From Psilocybe azurescens (lineage: Eukaryota; Basidiomycota; Agaricomycetes; Agaricales; Agrocybaceae), in the NCBI GenBank assembly GCA_023853785.1, contig JAJIRX010000912.1, positions 1 through 21,340 of the forward strand: a stretch of DNA of 21,340 nt, written 5' to 3'. A model generated the notes under the pieces. It searched no databases and was not told the DNA's origin. It saw only the letters and a program-made list of their open reading frames with translations. Both the position numbers and the translations under genes were made by a program. This document shows, piece after piece, positions 1 through 10,740 of the stretch (position 1 is the stretch's first letter; each line of letters begins with the position of its first letter).

Positions 1-370
1 TTTCATGAAAACAACATTGTTATCAAAAATATCATGAACAGTCACATTGTCATAAATAAAGACAATAAAGTGTCCTTAGTCAGTCTGTCTTATGCGTCCT
101 TCTCTCCGACGGGGGTGGACAAAGACAACGACTTAAGGGCATTCAAGAATGCGTTACTCTAGTTTTTGTGACTCACAGTTAAGTACTATCGCTCGCCACT
201 TACATTATCTCACTTCCCGCCTTCTTCCTCTCCATCTTCCATCTATATGGTTCTTCTCATCTAAACGGATTTTGTCTCGTACAAGTCTTCTATCAACAAA
301 ATAGACATTGGTTACGTCTCGTCTACATATTCTCCCAGAAAATAGACATTGGTTACTTCTTGTATAGCCC
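1..370. other. Intergenic, no gene seen
   Basis: I find no convincing coding exon, tRNA or known element here. The only structure is an 18-bp direct repeat, aaaatagacattggttac, at 298-315 and again at 339-356. Its core aatagacattg reappears at 1243-1253, just beyond the inverted-repeat element, so this unit may be old flanking sequence of that element. Confidence 0.5.
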
Positions 371-1222
371 ACGGTTGGCGGGAACTACACGGCAAGATTT
401 GCACTTTTGACGTTTGAACTTTCGAACTTCGAACTTCGACCTGTGTATTTCGCATGGTCATCCGTAGGCATACCATTTTGAGTATCAATTTCCCGAGTAT
501 AAGATCGTAAAGGGATACAAAGGGCTCAAAATTTATGTTATTTTGAGCAAAAGATCTCATGCAATCCGGTATTTGAGTTCAGCGATGAAGCCAAGTTGAA
601 GCTGACTGATTCGAATACTTGCACGTGACTGCGAAATTTTGAATGTCTACTTTATTATTTAATTACACATTCCTTTTCACAGTACATGGAATATCCAGAA
701 ACTATCCTGAGGCATAGTTGCTAGATAACCCTATTAAGAGTCAAGCTTACTCAGAGTTTACTAGGAATCTAGCCTTGACCGAACCTACCAATTGTATGGA
801 TATAATGATTGACAAGTCTCATGTTTATTGGTGTTCCATTGAAATAACCGGCAAGAGATTGCGCAAAACTTTACAGAGTTGTTCAATAATTTTTTGGAGG
901 GGACGCTGAAAGTACCGTAGTCACGTACAAATATTCAAGTCGTTCGGCTTCAACTTGGCTTCCACGATGAACTCAAACTTTCCATTCTTCTACAAATACC
1001 GGGATTGCATGAGTTCCTTTGCTCAGAAGTACATCAAATTTACGCCATTTTGAGCTCTTTATAGCACTTTTATAGTCCATTGGCGACCTTTATCTACTAA
1101 AAATGATTCTAAAAAATGGCATGTCTACAAATAAGCCGTGGAAAATACACGGGTTGAAGTTCGAAGTTCGAAGGTTCAAGCGTCAAAAGTGCAAAGCCTG
1201 TTGTGGAGCTCCCGCCAACCGT
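371..1222. mobile_element. Inverted-repeat element, MITE-like or decayed DNA transposon
   Basis: The ends are a perfect 13-bp inverted repeat, acggttggcggga at 371-383 and its complement at 1210-1222. Homology between the arms continues inward imperfectly for about 250-300 bp each (roughly 371-625 against 925-1222). Both arms carry subterminal TTCGAA-rich repeats of the unit GAACTTC (about 413-440 and 1153-1181), an arrangement used as transposase binding sites in some terminal-inverted-repeat transposons. Both arms also share ctcatgcaat, aagccaagttgaag and a conserved gggctcaaaat block. The ~300 bp centre (626-924) holds only a weak 63-codon frame and no recognisable transposase. The motif tatag lies just outside both ends, but I cannot define a clean target-site duplication. 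Best read as a non-autonomous or remnant DNA transposon of unknown superfamily. Confidence 0.6.
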
Positions 1223-1263
1223 ATAGGCCTTCTCCTAATACTAATAGACATTGTGGATGATAT

Positions 1264-1272
1264 CTATAAATA
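1264..1272 (+). promoter_or_regulatory. Possible TATA box of K1
   Basis: The sequence ctataaata lies about 150 bp upstream of the K1 start codon at 1424, a plausible distance for a fungal promoter with a 5' leader. It is immediately downstream of the inverted-repeat element. This is only a sequence match; no transcription start is known. Confidence 0.3.
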
Positions 1273-1423
1273 CTCAATCTAAAAATAACCGGAAACGCCA
1301 TATTGAGGCATACGGTACCAGTATGCAGACATGTGACAAGATAAACAAGGTCAGATGATCGGCAATGCCATCGAAGAGACTAGGCGACATCTTTCATAAC
1401 TTGAACGTTCAACCATAAACACG

Positions 1424-3566
1424 ATGCCACTTGGAGAAGACCCATTTCAACCTCTGTTGCATGCGACTCTCAAAGCTAACTACAATCCTGGCATAACTCA
1501 ACCCGACCTCGAGGGATCTCCAGAGCAAGCGATCACATCACCCTTACATTTCTATGATCGACATATCGGTTCCAACCACGTCCTAAAGAACGTGGTATAT
1601 CTTCCATCCATCCCTCATTTATTATCCACAACATGCGACAATGCAATTCTAGACTTCATGAATAGCGACCACAAATTCACCTCCACCAATTACAATTTTC
1701 AACTCGAGATGTCGCCAGTGAAGTTCGTGGATTCTGACACAGTGGGATGGTATTATTTCGACAATGTTGGTGCCATAAGCCAGGCATATGCATCAAAACT
1801 GTGTCTACATCCTCATATAGATACTTGGAACTATATGTTCAATGTCTCATTTGGCGGTCGACACGATACGCCATTCATGTCGGAAGGATTTATGTGCATC
1901 GCTGAACATCCCCGCGGGCAAGTCGACTTCAAGACGGAACAAATGGAGAGAGGCTTATCTGATTCTACAAAGAGAACTCTACGCGAGATACTGGAAAAGA
2001 ACCCCAGACTGGCTACTTGGCATATATTTCCTATGATAGGCACATTCACGGCAATTTTCCACAACGTGGTAAAGGATACTAAGTTCATCTGGGAGACATC
2101 TCGCACTCAGGGATATCAGATCAAAACACGCGCTGTACCGCCCCCGACTCCAAATCTCTTTCAAAAAATTAAAGCTCGTTCTTTTTCCCGGGGCAAGGAG
2201 GCATTCTTGGATAGGAAATACGTCCCGAAGGCAAGGAAATTCGTAACCGTATTGCGAGCCCCAGTGCGAGCCGCCTATCGCCCAGACTTTCGACACTATC
2301 TCCAACATGTAGGCATTTCAGCTTACTATCTGAAAATTCAGTCCGTTCGCTGACACTCTCGAAGGCTTGGGCTACAGCCGCAATTCACAATTCCACTTAT
2401 ATTATCCTCCATTGTGGACGGTATGAGCGTATCGGGATTCGACATCGAGACTCGCAAACGATTTACCTCTCTGGAGTAATAGACACTATCAATATCAAGG
2501 ACCCTCATTATCGGAAGCTCCATGTCGGCTTACATATCGCTATTGTTCAAGATATATTGGAACGGAAAAAACTTGCGGAGGATCTCGAGAAGATATCTCC
2601 AAACAAAGTTAAGAAACGTCCCGCGGATGGTCTTGAAGACAAAGAGACACCAAAGTCAAAGCGCCGGCGTCGAGCTAGCAGCCCTCATGAACGAGCAAGG
2701 GCGCCAAAACTCGTGAGTCGTTGATTATACATAAGCGATCCCACCTATCTGATCCAGTCAGCTAGATTTCCAAAGAGCTAGTCCATAGAAAAATGGCACT
2801 TGTTACTTTGGACTATGATGCCTTTTCTTCGCCGGTACCCTCCTCATTCATACGACACGGGGAGTCATGCATGCGCGAAAATTCCTCAAAGGACACCGAT
2901 TGGACCCTAAAAAGACCCAGATGAGCAGAAAAGATTTAATGGCCAAGAATATTTCACGCTCAAACTGCTGGCCCCCTGGGTCATGGCGCGGTCGGCGTCG
3001 TTCATCCTGCTCAAGCCGAGGTCACCCTGGAATCGGGAGAAGTGTTGAAAGAAAATCTGGTATTCAAGCTAGCTTTCAACGATGAGCAACAAGAGATTGA
3101 AGAATGAATTCGAAGCTTACTGTCTCATGTCTCGAGAGGATGGTATCGAAGGCATAGTCGACGTTCATGGCCTATTCCATGATCCAGAATCGGGTGTAAT
3201 GGGTATGCTTATGGGTGACGGAGGCACTTCACTCCGTCGTCGAGAATCTCAACGTATTGGAAAGGAAGCTGAGCAAGTAACAACCACACGGCAAGAAAGG
3301 TGAATATCGCCTCTAATATCTTGTACCACCATTATTAATATGCATCACAATATGCAGGAAGGCATTCGTAAGTGCTCTTAAAAGTATTCACAAAGCCAGA
3401 TGTTAGGCATGGTGATATGAGACCTGACAATTTAACCATTAACTCGGATGGTCAGGTCTTTATAATCGACTTTGACTGTGCTGAATGGCCAGAGGCCGAC
3501 GAAGCTTTGGCCGCAGAGTTGAAACGCTTGAACGATGTTCTTGACGGGAAATTCAATCGATATTGA
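1424..3566 (+). CDS. K1: three-module atypical kinase-like protein (frame breaks in kinase half)
   Basis: Four exons: 1424-2308, 2365-2712, 2766-3299 and 3358-3566, joined by 53-58 nt GT-AG introns. Exon 1 (295 codons, unbroken) is an unrecognised N-terminal domain containing FYDRH and LKNVVYLPSI. Exon 2 encodes the middle module (CGRYERIGIRHRDSQTIYLS, then DPHYRKLHVGLHIAI) and a basic linker with KKRP and KSKRRRR. Exons 3-4 encode a kinase-like domain: LAPLGHGAVGVVHPAQ (glycine-rich loop), LVFKLAF (candidate ATP-binding Lys), RHGDMRPDN (catalytic loop) and FIIDFD (metal-binding Asp). The protein ends about 30 residues later at KFNRY. The start aligns with those of K4 and K5. The kinase half has four frame breaks: an extra A in the run 2909-2913, a missing C at 2972-2976, a 2-nt loss near 3090 and an extra base near 3396. 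The breaks sum to a frame-closing total. It could be active, or recently dead. Confidence 0.75.
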
Positions 3567-3914
3567 TTTTCACCTTTCTTGAGAACCTTTTACCAATAAA
3601 TTATTCCACGGACTCGTCAAACCTCGAATTTGAACGGGTTCTTTATTTTATTGATACTCATATTTATATCTCATTTTCGAAATTTATTACTCCGTGAGTT
3701 TCTCAACACAATTGATTGCTCTAGGCAATTTCTGTATCGCACCTGACCACACCTCGACCACAATCTTGCAGTCAGTTGTGTTGGTGAGTGTATATGTACA
3801 ATGTGTGTATGTATTAGCATAGTATTCAATGTAGGACATTTGGGGAAGCGTTGATCTGAATAACTTATATCGACAGTCCAAAAGAGTTGGTGTCGGGCAC
3901 GGAGGCTGTGTAAC
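3567..3914. other. Spacer between K1 and palindrome
   Basis: AT-rich sequence downstream of K1. The frames here lack family similarity, and I see no exon or RNA. A gt-rich stretch (about 3778-3815) is low complexity. Nothing else is supported. Confidence 0.5.
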
Positions 3915-3953
3915 CAGTGATGTGCGGGTGGTACTACCACCCGCACATCACTG
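3915..3953. repeat. Perfect 39-bp palindrome
   Basis: The arm cagtgatgtgcgggtggta (3915-3933) is followed by a single C (3934) and its exact reverse complement (3935-3953). A 19-bp perfect arm is far beyond chance in a window of this size. CAGTG-type ends resemble terminal inverted repeats of hAT-like transposons, so this may be two transposon ends joined head to head after loss of the interior, but I see no matching 8-bp target duplication. It sits just before the point where similarity to the kinase family restarts in the truncated K2. Confidence 0.85.
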
Positions 3954-3989
3954 CTTCAGTTAGTAACTACATATTTGATCGAGTTAGAG

Positions 3990-4830
3990 TTACTAAGTTA
4001 AGTTATCTCTTTCTCATTTATGGCGCCATTGCCTTGATCAAGTCAAATAGATAGGCAAACAGCTGGTTGATCGAAAACTGGCCCTCGTTAACTTAGACTA
4101 TAGCGTATTTTGTTCGTCCATACCTTCCTTGTCCATACGAATCGGAGAATCGTGCAAGCGTGATATACCCTCAGAAGAAACGGACTGGAAAAAGGGCCCA
4201 AGTCAGCAGGAACAATTTAACAATCAAGAATATTTTACCCTCAAATTACTAGCGCCACTCGGTCGTGGTGCAGCTGGAGTCGTTCATCCCGCTCAAGCGG
4301 GAGTTGCCCTGTCATCTGGGCAGTGGGGGCGCTCTGAAGGCGGACCTTGTCTTCAGGCTAGCATTCACAGAAGAGCAGAACAAGAAGTTAAGACACGAAT
4401 TTGACAACTACTGTCGCATGTCTCGAGCGGATGGCATTGAAGGGATCCTTGATATACACGGTCTTTTTCATAATGCGGAATCGAATGTAATCGGTCTTCT
4501 CATGGCCGATAGACGTAACAGTCCTCGCCAACGAGAGATGGAGCGTACAGGAAAATTCATCGAGCAGGTGACGACCACTTTGGGGAAAGACAATCATGAT
4601 TACACTCCATCCTTGCTGCTTTTATCAACACTGACATGATGTTTTATCATCTGCAGGGAGGCTTTCACGAGGGCGCTTGAGAGCCTTCATCGAGCGCAAG
4701 TTGGACGTCACGATATTAGAGCTGACAATCTCACAATCAACTCGGACGGTAAGGTCTTCATCATAGACTTTGACTGTGCCGACTGGACAATCCGCGCCCG
4801 TGTGCGGGCCGATGAATTAATATGCCTGAA
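3990..4830 (+). pseudogene. K2: kinase-half fragment of the family
   Basis: Similarity to K1 and K4 begins in the intron before the kinase exon and covers the kinase part only; the N-terminal and middle modules are absent upstream. The exon from about 4053 reads KQLVDRKLALVNLDY, RIGESCKRD, EYFTLKLLAPLGRGAAGVVH, then breaks frame in a G-rich patch near 4310-4330 and resumes as ADLVFRLAFTEEQ through DGIEGILDIHGLFH to EQVTTT. The next 5' splice site, intact in K1 and K4, is lost (gaaagacaat near 4590). The last exon starts after ctgcag at 4656 and has GRHDIRADN and FIIDFDCADW, so catalytic motifs survive. It runs without a stop into K3. Decayed copy, though its reading frame is still largely open. 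Confidence 0.75.
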
Positions 4831-6080
4831 ATTAATAACATTGTTGACTTTGCTTGTCCGCGACTGTACCGCAGCAATTAATGATACAACGTACATCATC
4901 CTTAATTTTGGACGATACAAGCATATTGGAATTCGACATAGAGCATTGCAGGCCCTGTACCTCTCTGGAGCAATCGAAATGATAAGCATTCAAGATCCTC
5001 ATTATCGAAAGCTCCACATTGATCTTCACATAGCCATCCCACAATATATGCTGGAGGGGAAGAAACTTGTGGACACTCTGCAATCCAACTCCGAAAAGTG
5101 TTCTACAGATAGTCTCGAGAATAAAGAGACGTTGAGTCCCAAGCGCCGGCATCGAGCATTTAGCCCACCTAGGCGAATAGATGTAAAGGATTCCGTGAGC
5201 TATTCTCCTTTTATCATCTGCCAGTGCGTTCATTTGATCATCTAGATTTCCAAAGAATTGGTTCATTGAAAGTTAGAACTCACTATGGTGTCTTCTCCTC
5301 GATAAATTAATAAGTATACATACGTGACACATCTTCCGAAGGTACGGACTGGACAAAGAATTCATTTGCGCAGAAAAAGTTTAGTAGGGTGGAGTATTTC
5401 ACCCTCAAATAGTCGGCGCCATTGGGTGACGGTGCAGTTGGGATTGCCTACCCGGCTCAGACGGGGGTCATGTTGGAATCTGGAAAGGTGCTGAGGAAAA
5501 ATCTCGTGTTTAAGTTAGCCTTTCGCGATGAACAAGAGGAGGAATTGAAGAATGAATTCAAAGTGTACTGCCTCATGTCTCAAGCCCATGGTATCGGAGG
5601 CATCGTCGACATACATGGCCCATTCCGTGACCCAGATTCTGGCTTAATAGGTATGCTAATGTCTGATGTAGGTGTAAGCCTCTGTCGACGAGAATGCGAC
5701 CGTATTGGAAAATGCGCTAAACAGGTGACAACTACCTGGCGAGAAAGATAAATATGGCTTACTGCTATTTGCATCTTGCTCGATAACTCGCCTGCTTTGA
5801 AATATCCAGGAAAGCATTCGTAAGGGCATTAAAAGGTCCTCATACAGCAGAGATCATGGATGGTGATAACGCAGACGGTCGGGTTTTCATCGCTGACTTT
5901 GATTGTGCTAAATGGATAAAACGCCAATCCTTTCTGGCGGATGAGCAGGTCTGTTTGCCATTCTTCACGGGAAATATAAATCCGGCATACCTCTCGAGTT
6001 CTTTGAAGCAATCAAGGGTTCCAAATACACAACGAGAGTTGGATTTATTGTCTAATGTATACCCTTCCACCGTTCAGTAG
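4831..6080 (+). pseudogene. K3: family copy lacking N-terminal domain, decayed
   Basis: The frame continues from the K2 C-tail into the middle module: AINDTTYIILNFGRYKHIGI, then DPHYRKLHIDLHIAI and the basic linker SPKRRHR. An intron resembling those of K1 and K4 follows, about 5199-5249. The kinase part is damaged. The first segment has a stop (gttcattgaaag, near 5266), and the segment carrying RIGESCMRD in the others is mostly gone. CTG is replaced by TAG at about 5411 (LKLLAP becomes LK-stop-SAP). The 5' splice site after TTTWRER is AT instead of GT (about 5750). The catalytic loop is deleted down to MDGDNADG, although FIADFDCAKW remains (about 5887-5917). The N-terminal domain is absent. 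A clear pseudogene. Confidence 0.8.
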
Positions 6081-7665
6081 ACTATGTTACAATATATCTT
6101 TGATTCTTATAGGCAGATTTACTTACGTCTAGGATCTGACAGCTCCTTGGGTCGTCGAAATGTCACTTGTGAGCTTCAAGTCCAGAGCGATTCCTATATT
6201 AGCTTGCGACAGCGACTGAGTCTGCATATCGTACAGTATAGGTAGAGAAATGCCTATGTGGAGAGTTGCAAGATAGTTCTGACTTGGAGATTGAATGTGG
6301 ACTCCCGACTTTACCCAAAGTCGCCATGGATTCCAAATTGTTGATTCAGGCGGCGAATCGGACTTTCAACACCAAAAGCTTCACCACGACCGTTGTTCGT
6401 ATACCTTTATGATATTCAGGCAGAGACGCTAACTGTCAGCGTGAGTGCTCGTGTCATCAATGAATTCCACCCCATAGAAGATCCCTCCCACATAATAGTT
6501 TCAGTAACTCTCTGATCTCATCTAGAGGCACGTTCGGTGTACAAATTAGACTTCCGAGACGTTAATCATCTATGAAAATTCCCTAAGTTAAAAATACTGC
6601 ACTGAACCACTCTCTCTTCAGAACAAGCACAACGGCTTGCATGTCGAACGAATTTCTACTTAGTGAACATTTATTGCCCAGCAAAGGACGTCACGTCCTA
6701 TTGATTATGGGCGAGTTTATGATCGAGTTTTTTGAACAGCGACGGAGGGAATCTATGCGTTCATAGAACAATTTCAACATCTGCACTGAAAAACTAAAAT
6801 CTGTCTGAGATTACTGCAACTACCATATAGGAGTTCGTGATACTCCAGTTTCTGAAAACCGTTACGAAGAATCTAAAGGCTCGTTTCACATCCCTACTCA
6901 GGCCGCATAGAGAGTTGCGGAAAGGCAACTTTGCGCCGTATAACAACTAAATCCAGTGGCATGCTCTTAGTGGGAACAATTAGTACGTTGAATGTATATT
7001 GCGGCTTCATTCTTTAACGCTGGTTACCTATAGAACCAGCAAATCTTTGTAACATCAATCTACTATTCCTCGTGCTTCAAAACTCACTACTCCCTCCATA
7101 GACCCTCCATTACTTTTTGACGCGCCTTCGGCGAAGAACTGGATGCGACGTGCGAGCAAGACGATCAGATGAATATTCTCTATTTTTAGGCGTGAAGCGT
7201 GAAGCGTTACAATGCAGGAAGCCAGAAATGTAAAGACTCGGATGGTTGTCCCTTCGCCTTTATAAGCATCTTTCGTTGCCGCTTTAGCCCATTCACAAAC
7301 ACACGGACCTCACCGAACCAAAACGTCGTAAATTTGTTTATCAGGACATCAGTCGAAGAAATCTTCTTTGCTTATTCTTCAATAAGTATGTAGCGATTTA
7401 TAATCCTGTCCATTCTACATATCGTTTCAGGTGCGGCAGAGTTCTGCTATTTCCAAACAATTCCAGTCATTTCGAGTCAGTGCGCGAAGGTAAGGTCACG
7501 ACATAAACATAAGGGGATGATTACGTAGTCAACTCACAAGCAGTGACCGCAGTGCGGTACCATTTTCATCATTAGTATCAGAACTCAACAAGCAGTCTAA
7601 CTCAAGATTCCTTCCTTGCTTACGACTTCCATCTACCAGGGTCCAATATTTACCTCTAGTTATCA
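6081..7665. other. Long intergenic region, possible gene remnants
   Basis: No gene I can name. A few short open stretches read protein-like: about 6418-6515 (32 codons, containing INEFHPIEDPSHIIVSV), 6641-6766 (41-codon ATG frame) and an overlapping frame ending NIYCPAKDVTSY. They do not join into one convincing model and may be remnants. Near the right end, GTATGT...TTTCAG at 7386-7430 looks like a short intron, with a second possible GTAAGG donor near 7490. These may belong to the 5' leader of VPS27. A TATA-like tttataag lies near 7259. Confidence 0.35.
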
Positions 7666-10220
7666 ATGTCGGGTCTGGGCGCGTGGATATGGGGAGCTCT
7701 CAGCTTGATGATGCAATTGGTGAGCTCCAGGGGTACTTACGATCTGGGGTGAATACGTATTGACATATGCCATTCAGACAAAGCAACGTCAGAACTCTTA
7801 CCCGCAGGAGGAGAAGATATCGCTCTCAACCTTGAAATATGCGACCAAATCCGCTCGAAATCTGTGCCAGCCAAGGATGCTATGCGCGCTCTGAAACGTC
7901 GGCTCAATCATAAGAATCCGAACGTACAATTGTTGGCGTTAAGTGTAGGCAGCCCTCACTTCGTGACAAATCAAACTTTTACTGATATACCGCAGTTGAC
8001 AGACATTTGTATAAAGAATGGCGGGGACTTGTTCCTCGCTGAAGTTGCTTCAAGAGAGTTCATGGACAACCTCGTTTCCATCTTGAAAATGCCAGCGCTC
8101 AATCACGATGTCAAAGAGATGATTCTGCGTCTTGTACAGAACTGGAGCATTGCTTTTGAAGGAAAGCCAACGTTGAGCTACGTGGGCCAGGTCTACAAGA
8201 CATTGACCAACGAAGGTGAGTTGTGGTGCATACCGAGTCTCAAAGCAATGACGCGATGATGTTGTTAGGCTATAAATTCCCGCCAAAAGATATGGCAATT
8301 GCCAACTCTGCAATGGTCGATACAATGACTGCCCCCGAATGGATCGATTCCGACCTATGCCTTCGTTGTCGTACTCCTTTCAGTTTCACCAATCGCAAAC
8401 ATCATTGTAGAAACTGCGGCCAGGTCTTTGATCAAGCATGTTCCTCGAAGACTATGGCATTACCTCACTTTGGCATCGCACAAGAAGTCAGAGTGTGCGA
8501 TGGGTGCCATTCAAAGCTTACGAAGAAGGCTGAAAAGACGTAAGTGGTTTCATGGAGAACATCCTGAGCATTACTAAATGAACGCACAGTGACAGAGGTC
8601 ATCGTCACTCTACCAGCCTTCATGGTCATCGTCACAAGAGCGCACGTGAATTGGCAGATGCCGAGCTCCAAAGAGCCATTCAGCTTTCACTCCAAGAAGT
8701 TCATGGTACAAGTGGACATGCTCGTTCTGGATACGTGCCTTCTCAGCCTTCCCCACAAAATGGGGGTACTCTGAGCCACCCATCATCGACCGAAGTACAT
8801 ATCCGAGCCGAAAGGCTGCTGTGGCGGATGACGAGGACGATCCGGACCTCAGGGCCGCCATTGAAGCCAGTTTGCGAGAAGCTAATGCCCCGAAACCAAG
8901 TGCTCCTGTAGTCGCCGAAACTCCGCGCTCCGAGGAGCCATCGTATGCTGGACCAGGTTATTCTCAATCGTACCCTCCATCAGTCAGCCAGTCCACCCTT
9001 CCACAAATCCCCAATTACGATCTCGAACCTCTGGAGGCTGATGTCATCTTAACCTTCAATCAAACGGTGGAGCAAGTTCAGGCGCAAGGAGGCAGAGACC
9101 TATCAAAATATCCAGCGGTTTCGGAGCTTTACGAGAAGGCTAGCGGTTTGAGACCCAAATTGGCTCTCAGTTTGGATGATACGGGGAGGAAAGAACGTGA
9201 GTGTTGGCGTTCAGTTGGACTTTGGTGGTTGGAAGCTAATGATGTGTCATCACAGAGATGCTCTCAGAAATGCACGAACAATTATTACAGGCGGTCAAAC
9301 TGTACGATCAAATTCTTTCGCAACAAGTGGCTCAGCCTCGATGGCGAACACCAACAGCGGCGCCCGTGAATCCCGCGCCGTATCAGCAGCAGCAAGCCTA
9401 TAACGCAAACTATGCCCCTAATGGATATAACCAATGGGCACCACCACAACAGAATCAACCGGCCTATGCATCAGCTGAGCCTCGGAGGGAGCCTTTGTCG
9501 CCTACAATGTCCTTTGCTGTGCCTCCCATACAGGAACCACGCTACGGACTTCCCTCTCGTCCCGAACCTTCTCAGCAGCAGCAGTGGCAGCAACAACACG
9601 AGCAGACGCCTCAACAGACATCATACCAGCCTCAATACGCATCTGCCCCTGTATCTGCGCCACCCCCACCCCCAATGTCTCCTGTCTCCGCACCACCGTT
9701 ACAGTCTCCTCAATATGCCCAACAGCAGTACCAACAGTACGCGGCTTCTGCAGGTCACACCCCAAGCCATTCGGGGTATGTTCAAACCCCTTCTTCAATA
9801 TCAACTCCTCCCTCTGCCATCCCTCAGTCTCCTCCTCCCCCATCCGTCTACCAGCCACCCACTCCTCAAGCTCCTGAAGCCCAGCCATCATTTGTATCGT
9901 CATTGAACCGACATAACTCTGTGGCTTACACACCTGCTGCTCCTAGTGCGCCATCTAATCTTGGGAGGAGTAACACGGTAGCCGCACAGTCACCAGCACA
10001 GTATCAACGACAACAGTATCAGGCTCCTCCTCCTCCTCCTCCACAGCAGCAACAGCCCTATCAAGTATCGTCCCCGCCTCCAGCTTCTGTTTCTCTGGCT
10101 CAGTTCCCCAGTGCCCCGACTGCCATCCCTCAACCTACGTTCTCCGCGTACAACTCTTCAATACCCTCTGAATTCGAACACAAAGAGGAGAGGAAGGAAG
10201 CGTTGTTGATTGATTTGTAA
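7666..10220 (+). CDS. VPS27: ESCRT-0 subunit Vps27/Hrs (VHS-FYVE-UIM protein)
   Basis: Vps27 recruits ubiquitinated cargo and ESCRT-I on endosomes for multivesicular body sorting. Six exons: 7666-7719, 7778-7944, 7996-8215, 8269-8539, 8590-9196 and 9256-10220, about 761 residues. A VHS domain (about 10-145, with [20 protein letters not shown]) is followed by a FYVE zinc finger (about 165-230) with W-I-D, two CxxC pairs, RKHHCRNCG and RVC. Two ubiquitin-interacting motifs follow ([12 protein letters not shown] and [12 protein letters not shown]), then a helical GAT-like region and a Pro/Gln-rich tail. The tail has two PSAP motifs, known Vps23/Tsg101 binding signals, and ends in LLIDL, a clathrin-box type motif. 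Intron 2 (51 nt) has no stop and is a multiple of three; its removal restores LLALS-LTDIC. Two frame breaks are each one base short in a run: G at 7691-7694 and A at 8757-8760. Confidence 0.93.
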
Positions 10221-10275
10221 TTTATTCTGTGTAGCCTTCTAGTTATGACACACGATGAGGGGTCAATTATAATTT

Positions 10276-10339
10276 GGTCAGCCAGTCCACTCTGCCACAG
10301 ATTCCTAATTACGATTTTGAACCTCCGGCGGCTGATGTC
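10276..10339 (+). pseudogene. VPS27 exon-5 shard
   Basis: About 64 bp are clearly similar to VPS27 around 8982-9044, the part encoding [14 protein letters not shown]. It lies just past the VPS27 stop, in the same orientation. Differences are scattered (for example Tyr-Asp-Phe for Tyr-Asp-Leu) and there is a stop soon after the match, so it is an old duplicated fragment. A second shard of the same segment lies at about 17500-17768 on the other strand. Confidence 0.8.
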
Positions 10340-10530
10340 TGAGCGCCTGAGTAAATCTCTGATGGGGACGGTTCCAATCTAAGTCCGCGGTTAGAACATA
10401 CGGTATTGAGATTGTTGTACAAACACGAATAGGTATACATATAGATATGAGTAATGAGTAAAGTAATTGAATATCAATGTCTGTATTTCCCGTCGAGGTC
10501 ATTCATGCGTGGCAATTCGGACGCTAGGGA

Positions 10531-10678
10531 CTTATCGCCCGCTCCTCAATCGGCACGGTCAAAATCAACTTTGGATACTCGACCATCCGGATCTATAAGC
10601 AAATTATCGGTCCTGATATCATGATGCCAGATGCGTGCTTTGTGAAGACCTTGTTAGGGCATTTCTGAAAGCTGTCCT
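10531..10678 (-). pseudogene. Kinase C-terminal shard (family remnant B)
   Basis: On the minus strand this matches the last kinase exon of K4. A TTAG acceptor precedes AFRNALT, then a frame break, then HHDIRTDN (catalytic loop) and KVDFDRAD, followed by TGA where K4 has TGG for W. Catalytic residues are kept but no other part of the gene is present. It lies head-to-tail with remnant A, so two copies once stood here on the minus strand. Confidence 0.78.
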
Positions 10679-10740
10679 AAGATATTACAATGAATGTAAG
10701 CGATAACACTAAACGATTCTTAGTTCTTCAGTCTGCTGCT

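Noticed and set aside
413..440. GAACTTC tandem units as a CRISPR-like or satellite array
   Set aside because: Only a few short units, mirrored in the opposite arm at 1153-1181; better explained as subterminal repeats of the inverted-repeat element.
718..909. 63-codon frame in the centre of the inverted-repeat element as a transposase remnant
   Set aside because: No catalytic motif or recognisable similarity; too short to support.
2867..3085. A separate small gene inside K1
   Set aside because: It is a wrong-frame reading of the K1 kinase exon around its frame breaks; the other frames give EYFTLKLLAPLGHGAVGVVH as in the paralogues.
9412..9906. Long open frames on both strands overlapping the VPS27 tail
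   Set aside because: They are shadows of the Pro/Gln-rich, low-complexity VPS27 exon 6; the frame with PSAP motifs and the LLIDL end is the real one.
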